Positions 31,976 to 43,320 of a stretch of 64,000 nt of DNA are shown here, one piece after another. Position 1 is the stretch's first letter; each line of letters begins with the position of its first letter. The DNA comes from Tricholoma matsutake (taxonomy: Eukaryota; Basidiomycota; Agaricomycetes; Agaricales; Tricholomataceae). The DNA is taken from contig AP026542.1 of assembly GCA_026075535.2 (NCBI GenBank), positions 7,688,001-7,752,000 on the forward strand, in the 5' to 3' direction. Position numbers and translations under genes: made by a program. A model generated the notes under the pieces. It saw nothing but the letters and a program-made list of their open reading frames with translations, had not been told where the DNA came from and did no database searches.

Positions 31976-32201
31976 GTGATGTCATAGCGAGCTTTGATCC
32001 AGTCATGGTCAAAGCGATGTTGCCAAAAAGGGCGTATGACCCTCATCTGGTTCTGGCTAGTGTGATCGGTATGTTGGGGTGGCTGTAGGGCACCAGACAC
32101 GTCTGTTAACCCTCATAAAGGGGGCCCACCCGTGTTCAGGAGCAACTGTCAGGGAGGGGGGACACAACACCAGGTACTGGTTCGGGGAGGCGCCTGAGCA
32201 C

Positions 32202-33343
32202 TTTTTTCTTTTTTTTTTTGGGTCAAAAATTTATAACGCGATGCCCGAATGCAGTCCGCGGTAGAGACATACAAATGAAGTACACTATGCCCAGCCCAAG
32301 TCCTCCTCCTGCTGATCTTTGCACCAACCACCTGGATAGCTGCAACGACCACTAAGGGGGCCCCCTTTATTGAGTAAACGGACTTGCCAGTGGTGGCGTA
32401 CCGACAACCCGGACTTGATGATGTCGTGTTCCCCGGATCCCTACGGGTATGAGTGCAAGATTTAGGGGAAACTGCCGCCCCGACATGAGCCTCTCAGCTC
32501 GGAAAGGAAAGTGTAGTCGGCTGAGTCACCGTAATGCATAACCGACAGTGGATCTGGAAGCGCTCAGGCACCTCCCCAAACTGGTACCTAGTTTCGTGTC
32601 CCCCCTCCCTGACAGTCGCTCCTGAACATGGGTGGGCCCCCTTTATGAGGGTTAACGGACTCGTCTGGTGCCCTACAGCCACCCCAACATACCGATAACA
32701 CTAGCTAGAACCAGACAAGGGTCATACGCCCTGCATGCACAACCTATCCTGGATCCCACGCAAGTGAGTTGAACGACCTGAGAACCGGGTTATTGTCCAT
32801 AAATTTGTGGAAGCCCTCGACGGAGTCTGGGCTTGCACGAGTTTCTTTGCGATCCACCTTAGGGCAGACGCGTAGCAAATGGTCTCGAGTTTGTATCTTG
32901 GGACCAAGGCACCAACATTGGTACTCCCCGTTGAGGGAGAGACGGTGATGATACTCCCCTATAGGAGCATGGCCAGTGATCATTCGAGTTGAATGGAAAG
33001 TCAACGTGGTGTTGTTTCCCGTTACTTTCAGCCATGGCCCACCTTTGTGAGTTGAGGGTAATACCGGTTTTCCACCTACTCCTTTGAGTCGGTAGAAGTG
33101 CCGTCCACAATATGCCGGATCTGAGAACCGGGTGTGCCAATCCTTACAAATGGCCTTCTCGACCTGGTTTTTAAGGTAGTCTAAGGACGTCCGCGGGTGT
33201 CTGCCCACGGAGATCTTGGTAGATGTAGCTACATCATGAGCCATCTTGTGTATGTTCCACTCAAACTTTGAGGGGACATGCCAGAATGTTACAATTCTCT
33301 CCGCGTCCCCAGCTAGCCAGGGACGAAGAGAGCGACAAGCATC
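32202..33343 (-). mobile_element. LINE-A copy 4 (minus), 3' part
   Basis: The T-rich tail at 32202-32219 and a 3' UTR matching copy 3 are inserted in the 3' UTR of copy 1. The element reads back to the middle of RNase H (33341), where LINE-A copy 5 begins. Whether copy 4 was 5'-truncated or continues beyond the window after copy 5 cannot be told here. Confidence 0.8.
32744..33341 (-). pseudogene. LINE-A copy 4 ORF2 C-terminal fragment
   Basis: It covers the end of RNase H (AHDVATSTKISVGRHP) and the Cys/His tail to the stop codon. The frame is open throughout the fragment. The upstream portion is missing because of the copy 5 junction. Confidence 0.82.
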
Positions 33344-33467
33344 GCTTCTTGTCTTCTTACCGTGACGTGCACAGCCACAAAAAACTTTGTCGACACCATT
33401 TTCACACTTTGCAGCTCAATCTGTCCACGATCTTAGCGATCCGGTATAACCAGCGTCTTACCAATGC

Positions 33468-36400
33468 ATGTCAGATTCGTTTTCTAGAAGAGGGGGGAGA
33501 TTGGGTGAAGCGATGGATGAGGGGGGACTCTCTAGATCAGGTACACCCAGAACTCCTGGCGACGATCCAATTGACTCTCTGCGGCTCTCTTCAAGCCACA
33601 GATCCACACAGAATACTCCCTCAGTGGGCCCACACAGGACCCAAAGAGGTTCTCCAACCCCCTCCCCCTATGGGGCGGGCATCGTCACACCGCGAGCACA
33701 ACGATTCAGTGTGCCAGCGCTATCTCCCAGGGATGCTACGGCGTCTCCTGCACCTCCTGCTACCCCTTCCACACCTGCCTGGCAGTGGGCTGACAAAGGG
33801 GCTGATAATTCTTCCTCCCATGTCATTCAGGACACGGAGATGGCTAGCGATGACTGGAGTGGACCCCAGACCTTTGCCAGAGACCTGGGGGAATATGCTG
33901 AAGGATTCCGGATCGTTCTGAACAGGACGGGATCCAGACGACCCACTGCTGAAGAACGGCAGCTTATTGTGGAACAACTGGGCTCGGTGCTGGTAGCAGC
34001 TGCCAAGGCTGGTCTCGATCGCAACTCAGGAAGTGTTACGCTCCGGGGAGCTATAGATAGGATGGCTGGGGGCAGTAAACGACCTAGGTCAGGCACTATC
34101 ACCAACGATCCCAATGACATCCAAAGGACGGATTATCTGGAGGGATGGGATGGGCATCACCCCCGCCCTCACAAATCAGCGAGGATCTGAGGCCCAAAAG
34201 GGGCTCGACCTCTTCCTAAACCCCCAACAGGGGGCGTCTCTTCATCATGGGGTCGAGGACCACCTCCCCCCGTGAACTGGTCGACCAGGCCTTTGGGCAG
34301 GGGGACCTTTGCTCAGGTCGCTCGCTTCCCTGGGGGGCAAACACCTAACACATCCATGGATGGCCTTGTGCATCTAGCCAAGGCCTTCCCTGAACTTCCA
34401 ACCGACAAGCTGGCTGACATAAAGCAGCATGTTGGTCCATCCAAACCGAAGGCTGCAAAGCCATCACCTACTGTCCATGGACCGTCGAGACGACAGGTCC
34501 TGGTCCATGTTCGTCCCCCCCTTGGGGTGGAGATGAACCCTGCTGATTTCCTACAACATGTCCGGGCCACCCTCGGTCTGCACCACTCCAAACTAGTGGC
34601 CCAGTCCGCATCGATGCATGCTGGTAACCTATTAGTAGCTACAGACATTGTCACCTCTGAGGAGGACCTTCGTTGCTTCAAGGAGGCTGCCCACAAGGCA
34701 TTCCCTTTCGTGCTGCAAGTGGACGCAGCGTTACCCACGTCCACGTCGTACCTTAAGCTGGTCGATGTCATCGCTCCTTGACTTGTTACAACCACCATAA
34801 ACAGTGGTAAACACTCCTGCTCGATGTTGGTAGCAACATCGAGACTCCAATTTTCATCCAATTTTTGATCGGATTTCACCATCACGAACGCTCTCGGCGT
34901 CTCCAGGCCTGCCCTGATTTGCTAAGAGATCTGTCCATCCGATCCCCGGGGATGCCCCGGTCATTGTTTTTGACAATGGCTGCTATTCGTCTCATTCCCC
35001 TGTGCTTCGAGGATCCTGGCTAGGTGAGTGGTGTCTATGAAAGAGTAGTCTAGGTCCCTATGGGGGCTTAGAGTGGGTGTGGGATGCCTGCTTCAATGCT
35101 CGCCCAAGTCGACGCACTCATTTAGTTGGGGGAGATCTGGCTCAGGGGGAGGGACATCGTTACTGGACTGCTGGTCGTCTCTGGGGCTTCCAACCTCCAT
35201 GCTATGTGAGTCACTACTACTAGGGACAAGCTACACTGACTACCTGTTGTAATACACCGTTGCTAAAAGGGGCCGGGTGACAATGCCCCCTGATAGCTAG
35301 GTCGATGCTCTGGTGGCCACATTTCACCACCGACTCCTCACCTCCGGTGCTCACTCCTCTGGGGTGTTATGACCCGGGTTCAATCTTCTCCCACCAGGCA
35401 ACAGGATGCGCAGCCTGTTCGCCCCCTCGGAGTGTTTGGAGGCTGTATCGGGTGGACCTGGAACTGAGACAAGGGGCCATCTGTTATCAATCTTACGCTA
35501 CGTACTTTGACTGTTATCGTCATTTACCTGTGCTAACTCACTCTCAATGCCCAAATGGCTGAACAGAGACCAAACCACACGCTGGGGGCTTCACGACCCC
35601 ACCTTGATTACAGGTGACATTGTTGGTGATGATGCCCAAGACTACAACACCCAGTTCTCACAGAACGAACTGGAGGTAGCAGCTGCCCTAGGCAGTTTGA
35701 GATCTGTGGGCTGGGGAGGACCTCCCCGACCCTGACGATTATGAGGACTCTCTTGCTAGGCAGGAGGCCCTCGCTTACAATGCACGCTGCGTATTTTGAT
35801 CACTAGCATCATATACCAGTACTAACTTGCTCCTGATGCCCAAGCGGACAACCAGAGACGATCGTTCCAACGATCCTATGGCTCTGGCAGCTGTCCCAGC
35901 TCCCTGTGTGGCGATGCCAACAGCTCTAGCAGAGCTTCAATCTGGGGAACCCTCATTCCCAGTACAGTGCCGTCATCATCACAGATGGCCATGCCATTAC
36001 TCATGTGGGGCATTCTGCTCCACACCCATCACCACCAGTCCGCTGGCTGCTGTCGGGTTGGTGACAAATGTCGCTGCCCTTTACGTTCTCCCCGCTGCGG
36101 GGGGGAAACTGTTATCGAGTGCATGTGCTTGCAGCGCATTTGCTCAAGGGGGGCCTTGGCCCCCTGCCTACGACAGTTCTGGTGAATAACCAGGTGAACA
36201 ACCAGCCGCCACATTACTGTCACGCGTGCATTACACAGTGATGGTCCACCTCATTCGTCTGGGGTGGTCAATCCTCATTGGCTGGGAGTATGTGGACGGT
36301 TATTCCTCCTGCAAGGGGGGATTTACGGTGAATTGACACCACTGCGCCTGATCTGACTTTGGTTGGATATGTGGCTGGGGGACCGCTTCGCACCAGCTGA

Positions 36401-37307
36401 CGATCTAATGGCTAGCTTTGGGAGGGGGACTCCCCCTCCGGATTATTGCCTTTCCTGGCTGAGAGGCCAATGTCTGTGGCACTGCCTGCCTAAAGTGGCT
36501 AAAATGGGGACCTGGGTGGGAGATGGGCGAGGGGAACGTGTAGATAGAGTAGTACCCAAGTTTGTACCCCGCTCCGTGGACTGCAATCGAGCCCCGCATT
36601 ATAAATTGTTGACCCAAAAAAAATTTAAAATTAAAAAAATTAAAATTAAAATTAAAAAAAAAACAACAAAGCTGGTCAATGTGCTATTTATCGCTAACGA
36701 CAAGGCATTAACGCCTGACGTCGTCATTGCACACCTGGGTAAGTCTGGAATATCAGACCTCAATGTGTTACAAGTCCCCCCACGGGTAGTATGCGATTCG
36801 AAGATGTCAGATACGTGCACCATTTATCTTAACATTGCTGACTCAGTCAGTGGTGCACGAGCCAAGGCTCTTATCGGTTGGGGCGTCCAGTTTGGATGCT
36901 ACATTGCTTATGTTAGAGCTGCCAGGGCAAACCCCGGCTTGCCTCTCTGCCAACGATGCTGGAAATGGGGTCACCCCACCCCGGCATGCAGAGCTCCACA
37001 GACCAAGTGTCCGATCTGTGCAGGCCCACACCGTAAGGAGCACCATCGTGCCCTTGCAGGGTGTTGTAAGGGAAACACTAAGGCAAACCCTCCTGTCCCA
37101 GCTACCCCTGAAGGGGCAGCCTGTCCTCACCTGGCTAGGTGCATAAACTGCTGGAAGAACCACGCATCCGATGATCGTTGGTGCAACTTTTGGCAACATC
37201 GCTTTGACCGTGACTGGATCAAAGCTTGCTATGACGAGGTGAGTGCGAGACGTAATTCTCGCTCCCCTCCTGCTTACCATCCCACAGGACGTGGTGGCCG
37301 AACGTAA
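33468..37307 (+). pseudogene. LINE-A copy 5 ORF1, split by B copy 5
   Basis: ATG 33468 starts a frame with one TGA at 34188-34190 (from CGA). It is otherwise open to 34768, where B copy 5 is inserted, and resumes at 36683 to TAA 37305-37307. The three Cys/His knuckles are intact (CQRCWKWGHPTPAC, CPICAGPHRKEHH, CINCWKNH...C). The rejoined length equals the about 636 aa of copies 2 and 7. Confidence 0.88.
34769..36669 (+). mobile_element. Element B copy 5 (short form) with TTAAAA-type tail
   Basis: Target duplication AGCTGGTCGATGT (34756-34768) and AGCTGGTCAATGT (36670-36682), one C to T-type change apart. The 5' terminus is at 34773. The tail 36616-36669 is not pure A but A-runs separated by TT, ending ACAACAA. 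The short-form ORF starts at ATG 35547. Confidence 0.9.
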
Positions 37308-40300
37308 ATGAGGGATAGACTTAGATCTACACTGCAGTTGTGCATATTTAGTCAGAATGTTAACCGTAATTGGGGGTACATGGACTCGCTACTGGCAGAC
37401 CTTATAGATGACTATGATTTGCTGTTTATCCAAGAGCCTCCTTGGCGATTAATAAGACATGCCCCTTCTGCCCACAACAGGGAAGGGAAAGAAGTTATAG
37501 GCGCACCAATGAGCCCAAATTGGGGAACCTTAGTGCACCCCTCGGGAATTGACTCCCCTCCACGCGTGGCTGTTTATTTTGCAAACAGCATTGCTAATCT
37601 AAGACTGGGTCTCAGACGAGATCTGATCGACAATCGTGACATCCTCTTGTTCTCACGGGGAATAGGAGAGGATGTCATGCTACTCGCTAACATCTACTCA
37701 GATAGCCAACATTCAGCCATCACGCTCTTATTCGAGAACATCATGATGATCCCACGCTTACACTTCATGTGTGGTGATTTCAACGTGAGACACGCCTCCT
37801 GGGATCCCCAGGGGCCTGAACACTTGATCCATGCTGACCACCTAGTGGAAACGGCTACGGCATTAGGCCTGACTAGAGCCCTACCAGTAGTAGAGGGCCC
37901 CACGCACTTCCCCCCTCAACAGGGCCTTCACCCCACAGTGATCGACCTGATGTTCGTACCTACAGACCTTAGATTCGTATTGTACTGTGAGATCATACCT
38001 GAAGCCAGAGGGACGTCTGACCACGCCCCTCTGATGTTAGTGCTACCTGGCCCGGGATCTTTGGTTCCGGTCACCAAGTGGTCCATCAAAAAGGGATCCG
38101 AGGAGGAAGCATCATACCGGGATGCTGTCTCCTCCACTTTAACTCCATGGCTAGATTGGCACGGAGATACCTCGGCAGAAATCAATGATGTCGTCTCAGC
38201 GATATCAATGATTTTAAACAAGGCATGGGAAAACCATGCCAAGGAATCTCGCCTTGGCAAGTCGTCCAAAGGTTGGTGGACTGACGAATGCAGTCTTGCT
38301 CTAGACGCTTATAGAGCCTCCTGTGATGAGGAGGACTGGAAGCACTACAGGAAAGTCATGCGACACGCAAAGCACGACTTTGTCGATGACCATATCCAAG
38401 AAGTGGCTACGATGAATAGACGACCCTGGGATCTGATGTCCTGGACTCGTCAACGTAACCTCCTGTCGTATGAGGGAATCTCCTATCGGGGAGAACCTTG
38501 TAACGATCTGGATTCCCTCTGGGCTGCCCTTGATGGGTCCTATAACGCCGCTTCCGATTGAGTAGTCGATCTGAGCATTCTTGATGAACTCGATCCGGTG
38601 CCTGGAAGGGCCTGGATCCCGTTCTCCGTCACGGAAATGAAAGAAGCGTTAAATGCATGTTCTTCCCGTTCCACTCCAGGTCCCGATCATGTTACGTGGT
38701 CGCATCTAAAACACTGGTGTAGCAACCCAGAAGTGGCAGGGCTCATCACCCACATTGCTGAGGTGTGCATCACTGCTGGCCATTGGCTGGCCCACTTTAA
38801 GGAATCCCTGTCGGTCATTATCCCGAAACCAGGAAAACCTAATTATTCCACCCCAAAGTCGTTCAGGCCTATCATGCTACTGAACACTCTGGGCAAATTA
38901 GTCGAAAAAATGTTGTCTAGATGACTCCAATTCGACGGTGTCGCACACGAGGCCTTCGAGCAAAATCAGTTCAGGGGCATCGCCCAGCGTTCCACTGAGG
39001 ATGCAGGAATCTACCTTACCCACCTGTTTAGAGCAGGGTGGGCCAAGGGGCTCAAAACGAGCGTTGTCGCATTCGACATTGCTCAGTTCTTTCCCTCCCT
39101 GAACCACCAGGTTCTACTGGAGATTATCTCGCGGTCGGGATTCCCTGTGCAAGTAGTGGACTTCTTCCGTTCATACCTCGTCAGTCATAAAACGACTTAC
39201 AAGTGGAACACTTTCTCGTCTGGCTCCTTTGCAGCCGATGTGGGAGTAGGACAAGGCGGAGCCTTGTCCCCAGTCTTATCGGTGTTATATCTGACGCCCA
39301 TCATGAAACTCTTCAGAAGAAGCGAAATTGGCAGAGATGTCGATCTCATGTCCTATGTGGACGATGGCACCCTCATCGCGTGCTCTCCACAGTTGGAGGA
39401 CAACCTCCCCCTCCTCAAAAAAGTGTATGGCTGGATCTTCCAGGCATTCACCCCCCTCGGACTTGTCCTTGAACATGACAAGTCCAAAATATTTCACTTC
39501 TCAAGGGCGAGGAGATTCACTCCCTTACCCATTGACCTCGGTTTTGCTCCTTACACAGGCAATACCCCCCTCAAACCCAAAGTTACCTGGCGGTACCTTG
39601 GATTTTTCTTTGACTGCAAACTCTCCTTCAAGGAGCATACGTGGTTCTACTCCACCAAAGCCCTTACCACTGCAAGGGCAATGGGAATGCTCAGCAATTC
39701 TGTGAGAGGGCTAACCCCTATGCAGAAATGTCTTTTGTACCACTCATGTGTCGTACCTATCATGACATATGGACTGAGACTCTGGCATTTCAAAGGCGCT
39801 CGCGTCAAAGGTGTCATCAAAATGCTGGCCCAAGTGCAGTCCATTCAAATGCTCCTTGACTTGTTACAACCACTATAAACAGTGGTAAACACTCCTGCTC
39901 GATGTTGGTAGCAACATCGAGAGTCCAATTTTTGTCTGATTTTCGAGCGGATTTCACCATCACAAACGCTCTCGGCGTCTCCAGGCCTGGTCTGATTTGC
40001 TAAGAGATCTGTCCATCCGATCTCCGTGGATGCCCCAGTCATTGTTTTTGACAATGGCTGCTATTCGTCTTGTTCTCCTGGGCTTCGAGGATCCTGACTA
40101 GGTGAGTGTTGTCTATGAAAGAGTAGTCTGGGTCCCTCTGGGGGCTTAGAGTGGGTGTGGGATGCCTGCTTCAACGCTCACCCAAGTTGGCACACTCGCT
40201 TAGTTGGGGGAGGTCTGGCTTAGGGAGGAGGGACATTATCACTGGATTGCTGGTCGTCTGGGAGGCTTCCAGCCTCCATGCTCTGTGAGTTTCTATTACT

Positions 40301-41040
40301 AGAGACATGCTACACTGACTACCCATTGGAATACACCATCGTTAAAAGGGGCCAGGCGATAGTGCCACCTGACAGCTAGGTCGACGCTCGGGTGGCCGCT
40401 ACTCACCACCAACTCTCTACCTCCGGTGCTCACTCTTCTAGGGTGTTATGACCCGGGTTCAATCTTCTCCCACCGGGCTACAGGATGTGCGGCCTGTTCC
40501 CCCCTCGGAGCGTTCGGAGGCAGTATCGGGGGGACCCGGAATAGAGATAAGGGACCAACTGTTATTGATGGCACGCTACGTATTTTGATTTCTACTATCA
40601 CCTACTAGCATTAACTTCCCCTCTCAATGCCTAAATGGCAAACTAGAGACCAAACACCACGCTGGGGTCTACACAACCCCTCCCTGATTACAGGCGACAT
40701 CTATGAAGATGACGTCCAAGACTATGACACCTGGTATGATCAAGACAATCCGGAGGTAGCTACTGCCCTAAGAGCAGTCAGAGATCTGTGGGCCGGAGAA
40801 GACCTCTCCAACCCTGACGATGACGAGGACTCTCTTGCTATGCAAGAGGCCCTTGATTATGCTGAGAGCAGCCCCAAACTAGCCTCGAGGCAAACACTCG
40901 ACCGTGTGCTGTGGGTACAGGACGTCCATGTTGCATATAAACGATGGACTCGCAGTCTCGAACGCGAGGACATGTATACTCAGGAGCCTGGCATGGCTGA
41001 GCTCTTCTATCTGGAGGCATCCCCTGCCCCATTACCACCT

Positions 41041-43320
41041 TTTTTTTTTTTTTTTTTTTTTTCTTTTTTTTTTTTTTTTGGGTCAACAATTTATAACGCG
41101 GGGCTTGATCGCAGTCCGCAGAGCAGGATACAAACTTGGGTACTACTATAACTACGCTTCCCCTTGCCCATCTCCTACCCAGGTCCTCGTTTTAGCCACT
41201 TTAGGTGGGCAGTGCCACAGACGTTGGCCTCTCAGCCAGGAAAGGCAATAATCTGGAGGGGGAGCCTCCCCCTCCCGAAGCTAGCCATTAGATCGCCCGC
41301 TGGTACCAACTGGTCCCCCGGCCACATATCCAACCGAAGTCAGATCAGGTGCAGTGGTGTCAATTCACCGTAAATCCCCCCTTGCGGGAGGAATAACCGA
41401 TTGTCTACTTCCAGCCAACGAGGATTGACCACCGCGGACGAACGGGGTGGACCATCACCGTGCTTGTGCACGAGTGACAGAGATGTGGTAGCTGGTTGTT
41501 CACCTGGTTATTCACCAGAACTACTGTAGGCAGGGGGCTAAGGCCCCCTTTCAAGCAAACGCCGACATGTGCTTGCACTCGATGACAATGTCCCCCCCAT
41601 AGCAGGGGGAAAGTGGAGGGAAGCGACAACATGTCACTATCCCGATATCAGCCACCAATTATTTGGTGGGCATGGATGTGGAGGGGTGTTCCCCTATTGG
41701 TTGTGGCGCGGCTGTCTCCGAGGACCTCAAGGATGACGGTGTCATGATGAGGACGAGGGTTCCTCATGATGGAGCTCTGCATGAGCTGCCTGCCTAGCCG
41801 CGTAGGAAGCCCTGAAGGCTGCCGGTGACGTGAGATCGAGAGGCAATCCGGCAGCTGCTAGTTCTGCCGACATTGGCTCAGACAATCGCCAGGTGGTTGT
41901 GAATAGTTTCCAAGCCATCTGGCGCCATGCGTTCCTCTCTATGAGCGGAACGGCGGATACTCAGACGGTACCGATGAAGATCGTCATAGCCTCCAGTAAG
42001 TGTAGAAAGCCATGAGAGGCAGATGTTATTTCCACCCTCTCATCTCTCGACAACGGAGGCTCATCCTCCACCAACTCTGGGATGGCGGATGAACCCGGTG
42101 ATGTGGGGAGGGGCCACGCAGATTGCTCCTGCTGCCCCTCTGGATAGAGGAGCTCGGCGATGCTGAGCTCTTGATTGTTGTTGGCCTCGAGCCCAAGCTC
42201 GAGAGCCAGATCATGCACCTCATCGGCTATCACTTGTGATGCCAAGAAGCAGTTTATCGTCTCCTGCGAGGCTAGCTCGGTGAGACCCAGAATGAATTCG
42301 ATGTCTCCACCGGTGGCAGCACCGTCATCATCGTCTGGCAGGTCGGAGGAGTCATCCTCCGCCCAAAGATTGTGGAACTGGTTGGCCACATCAGAGTCCC
42401 ATCCGCTCAAGGAGACGTGCCCGAACTCTGGGAGGTAGTTGTCGTCAAAGTCTGCAACGTCAACATTTGTATATAGAAGGGGGTCGCCATGCGCCGCCCG
42501 GTGTCGAGGTCGCGCTCTACGGTTTGAAGAGGGCATTGAGGGTGAATTAGCAACGATAGATGACAGTAGAAGTCAAGATACGTAGCGTGGAATTGATAAC
42601 AGCTGGTCCCTTATCTAAGTTCCGGGTCCACCCGACACAGCCTCCAGATGCTCCGAGGGGGCATGCAGGCCGCACATCCTGCTGCCAATTGGGAGGGATG
42701 ATTGAACCCGGGTCGTAACACCCCAGGGGGGTTTAAGCACCGGAGGTATGATGATGGTGGTGAAAAGCGGCCACCAGAGTGTTGTCCTAGCCCTCAGGGG
42801 GCACCGTCGCCCGGCCCCTTTTAATGACGGTGTATTCCAAGTGGGTAGTCAGTGTAGCATGTCTCTAGTACTAGAGACTCACAGGGCATGGAGGTTGGAA
42901 GCCTCCCAGACGACCAACAGTCCAGTGAAAATGTCCCTCCTCCTAAGCCAGACCTCCCCCAGCTAAACGAATGCGACGACTTGGGCGAGCGTTGAAGTAG
43001 GCATCCCACACCCACTCTAAGCCCCCATAGGGACCCAGACTACTCTTTTGTCAACACCACTCACCTAGCCAGGATCCTCGAAGCCCAGGAGAACGAGACG
43101 AATAGCAGCCATTGTCAAAAACAATGACTGGGGCATCCCCGGGGATCGGATGGACGGATCTCTTAGCAAATCAGGGCAGGCCTGGAGACGCTGAGAGCGT
43201 TCGTGATGGTGAAATCCGATCGAAAATCGGACGAAAATTGAAGTGTCGACGTCGCGAGCAACGTTGAGCAGAGGTGTTTACCACTGTTTATTGTGGTTGT
43301 AACAAGTCAAGGAGCGCCGC
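41041..43320 (-). mobile_element. Element B copy 7 (long form, minus) inside B copy 6
   Basis: The T-run is 41041-41079 with one C. The 5' terminus complement ends at 43315, plus extra bases to 43320. Target duplication CCATTACCACCT (41029-41040) and CCGTTACCGCCT (43321-43332); the two differences are both CpG to CpA. Length about 2.28 kb, the full long form. Confidence 0.9.
41694..42536 (-). pseudogene. B protein ORF of copy 7 (MPSSNRR-type), three stops
   Basis: The frame starts with ATG (complement of 42534-42536) and ends with TAG at 41694-41696, 280 codons. TGA at 41961-41963 and two more near the Arg-rich tail replace Arg codons. The N-terminal 100 residues differ strongly from the MPKRRTR type (here acidic, with DVADFDDNYLPEFG), while IPELVEDEPPLSRDERVE, the RNAWRQMAW block and the LDLTSPAAFRASYAA block are shared. 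This shows at least two N-terminal variants of the family. Confidence 0.7.

Larger units (their letters stand above)
28840..32028 (-). mobile_element. LINE-A copy 3 (minus), deleted or chimeric, with B copy 4 in the middle
   Basis: A perfect 14-bp duplication AGGGCGTATGACCC flanks the insert (28826-28839 and 32029-32042). Reading against its sense: poly(A), 3' UTR, ORF2 tail up to the RNase H domain (30099), complete B copy 4 with its own tail, then only about 50 bp of ORF1 3' end (31976-32028). The endonuclease, RT and most of ORF1 are absent. B copy 4 has no target duplication of its own. Confidence 0.85.
3381..32201 (+). mobile_element. LINE-A copy 1, outermost element, interrupted by at least five insertions
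   Basis: The element starts at the conserved 5' terminus GCTTCTTGACTTGTTAC. Its own sequence is in the pieces 3381-5736, 15656-16195, 24041-24862, 26737-28839 and 32043-32201. The gaps are the gypsy element, B copy 2 (which contains LINE-A copy 2), B copy 3, LINE-A copy 3 and, at the right edge, LINE-A copy 4. The last roughly 370 nt of its 3' UTR are not found in the window and should lie to the right of it. Within the pieces there is a 20-bp deletion near 24673 and one of about 120 bp near 24818, both inside the RT domain. Every junction except the last is closed by a recognisable target duplication. Confidence 0.85.
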
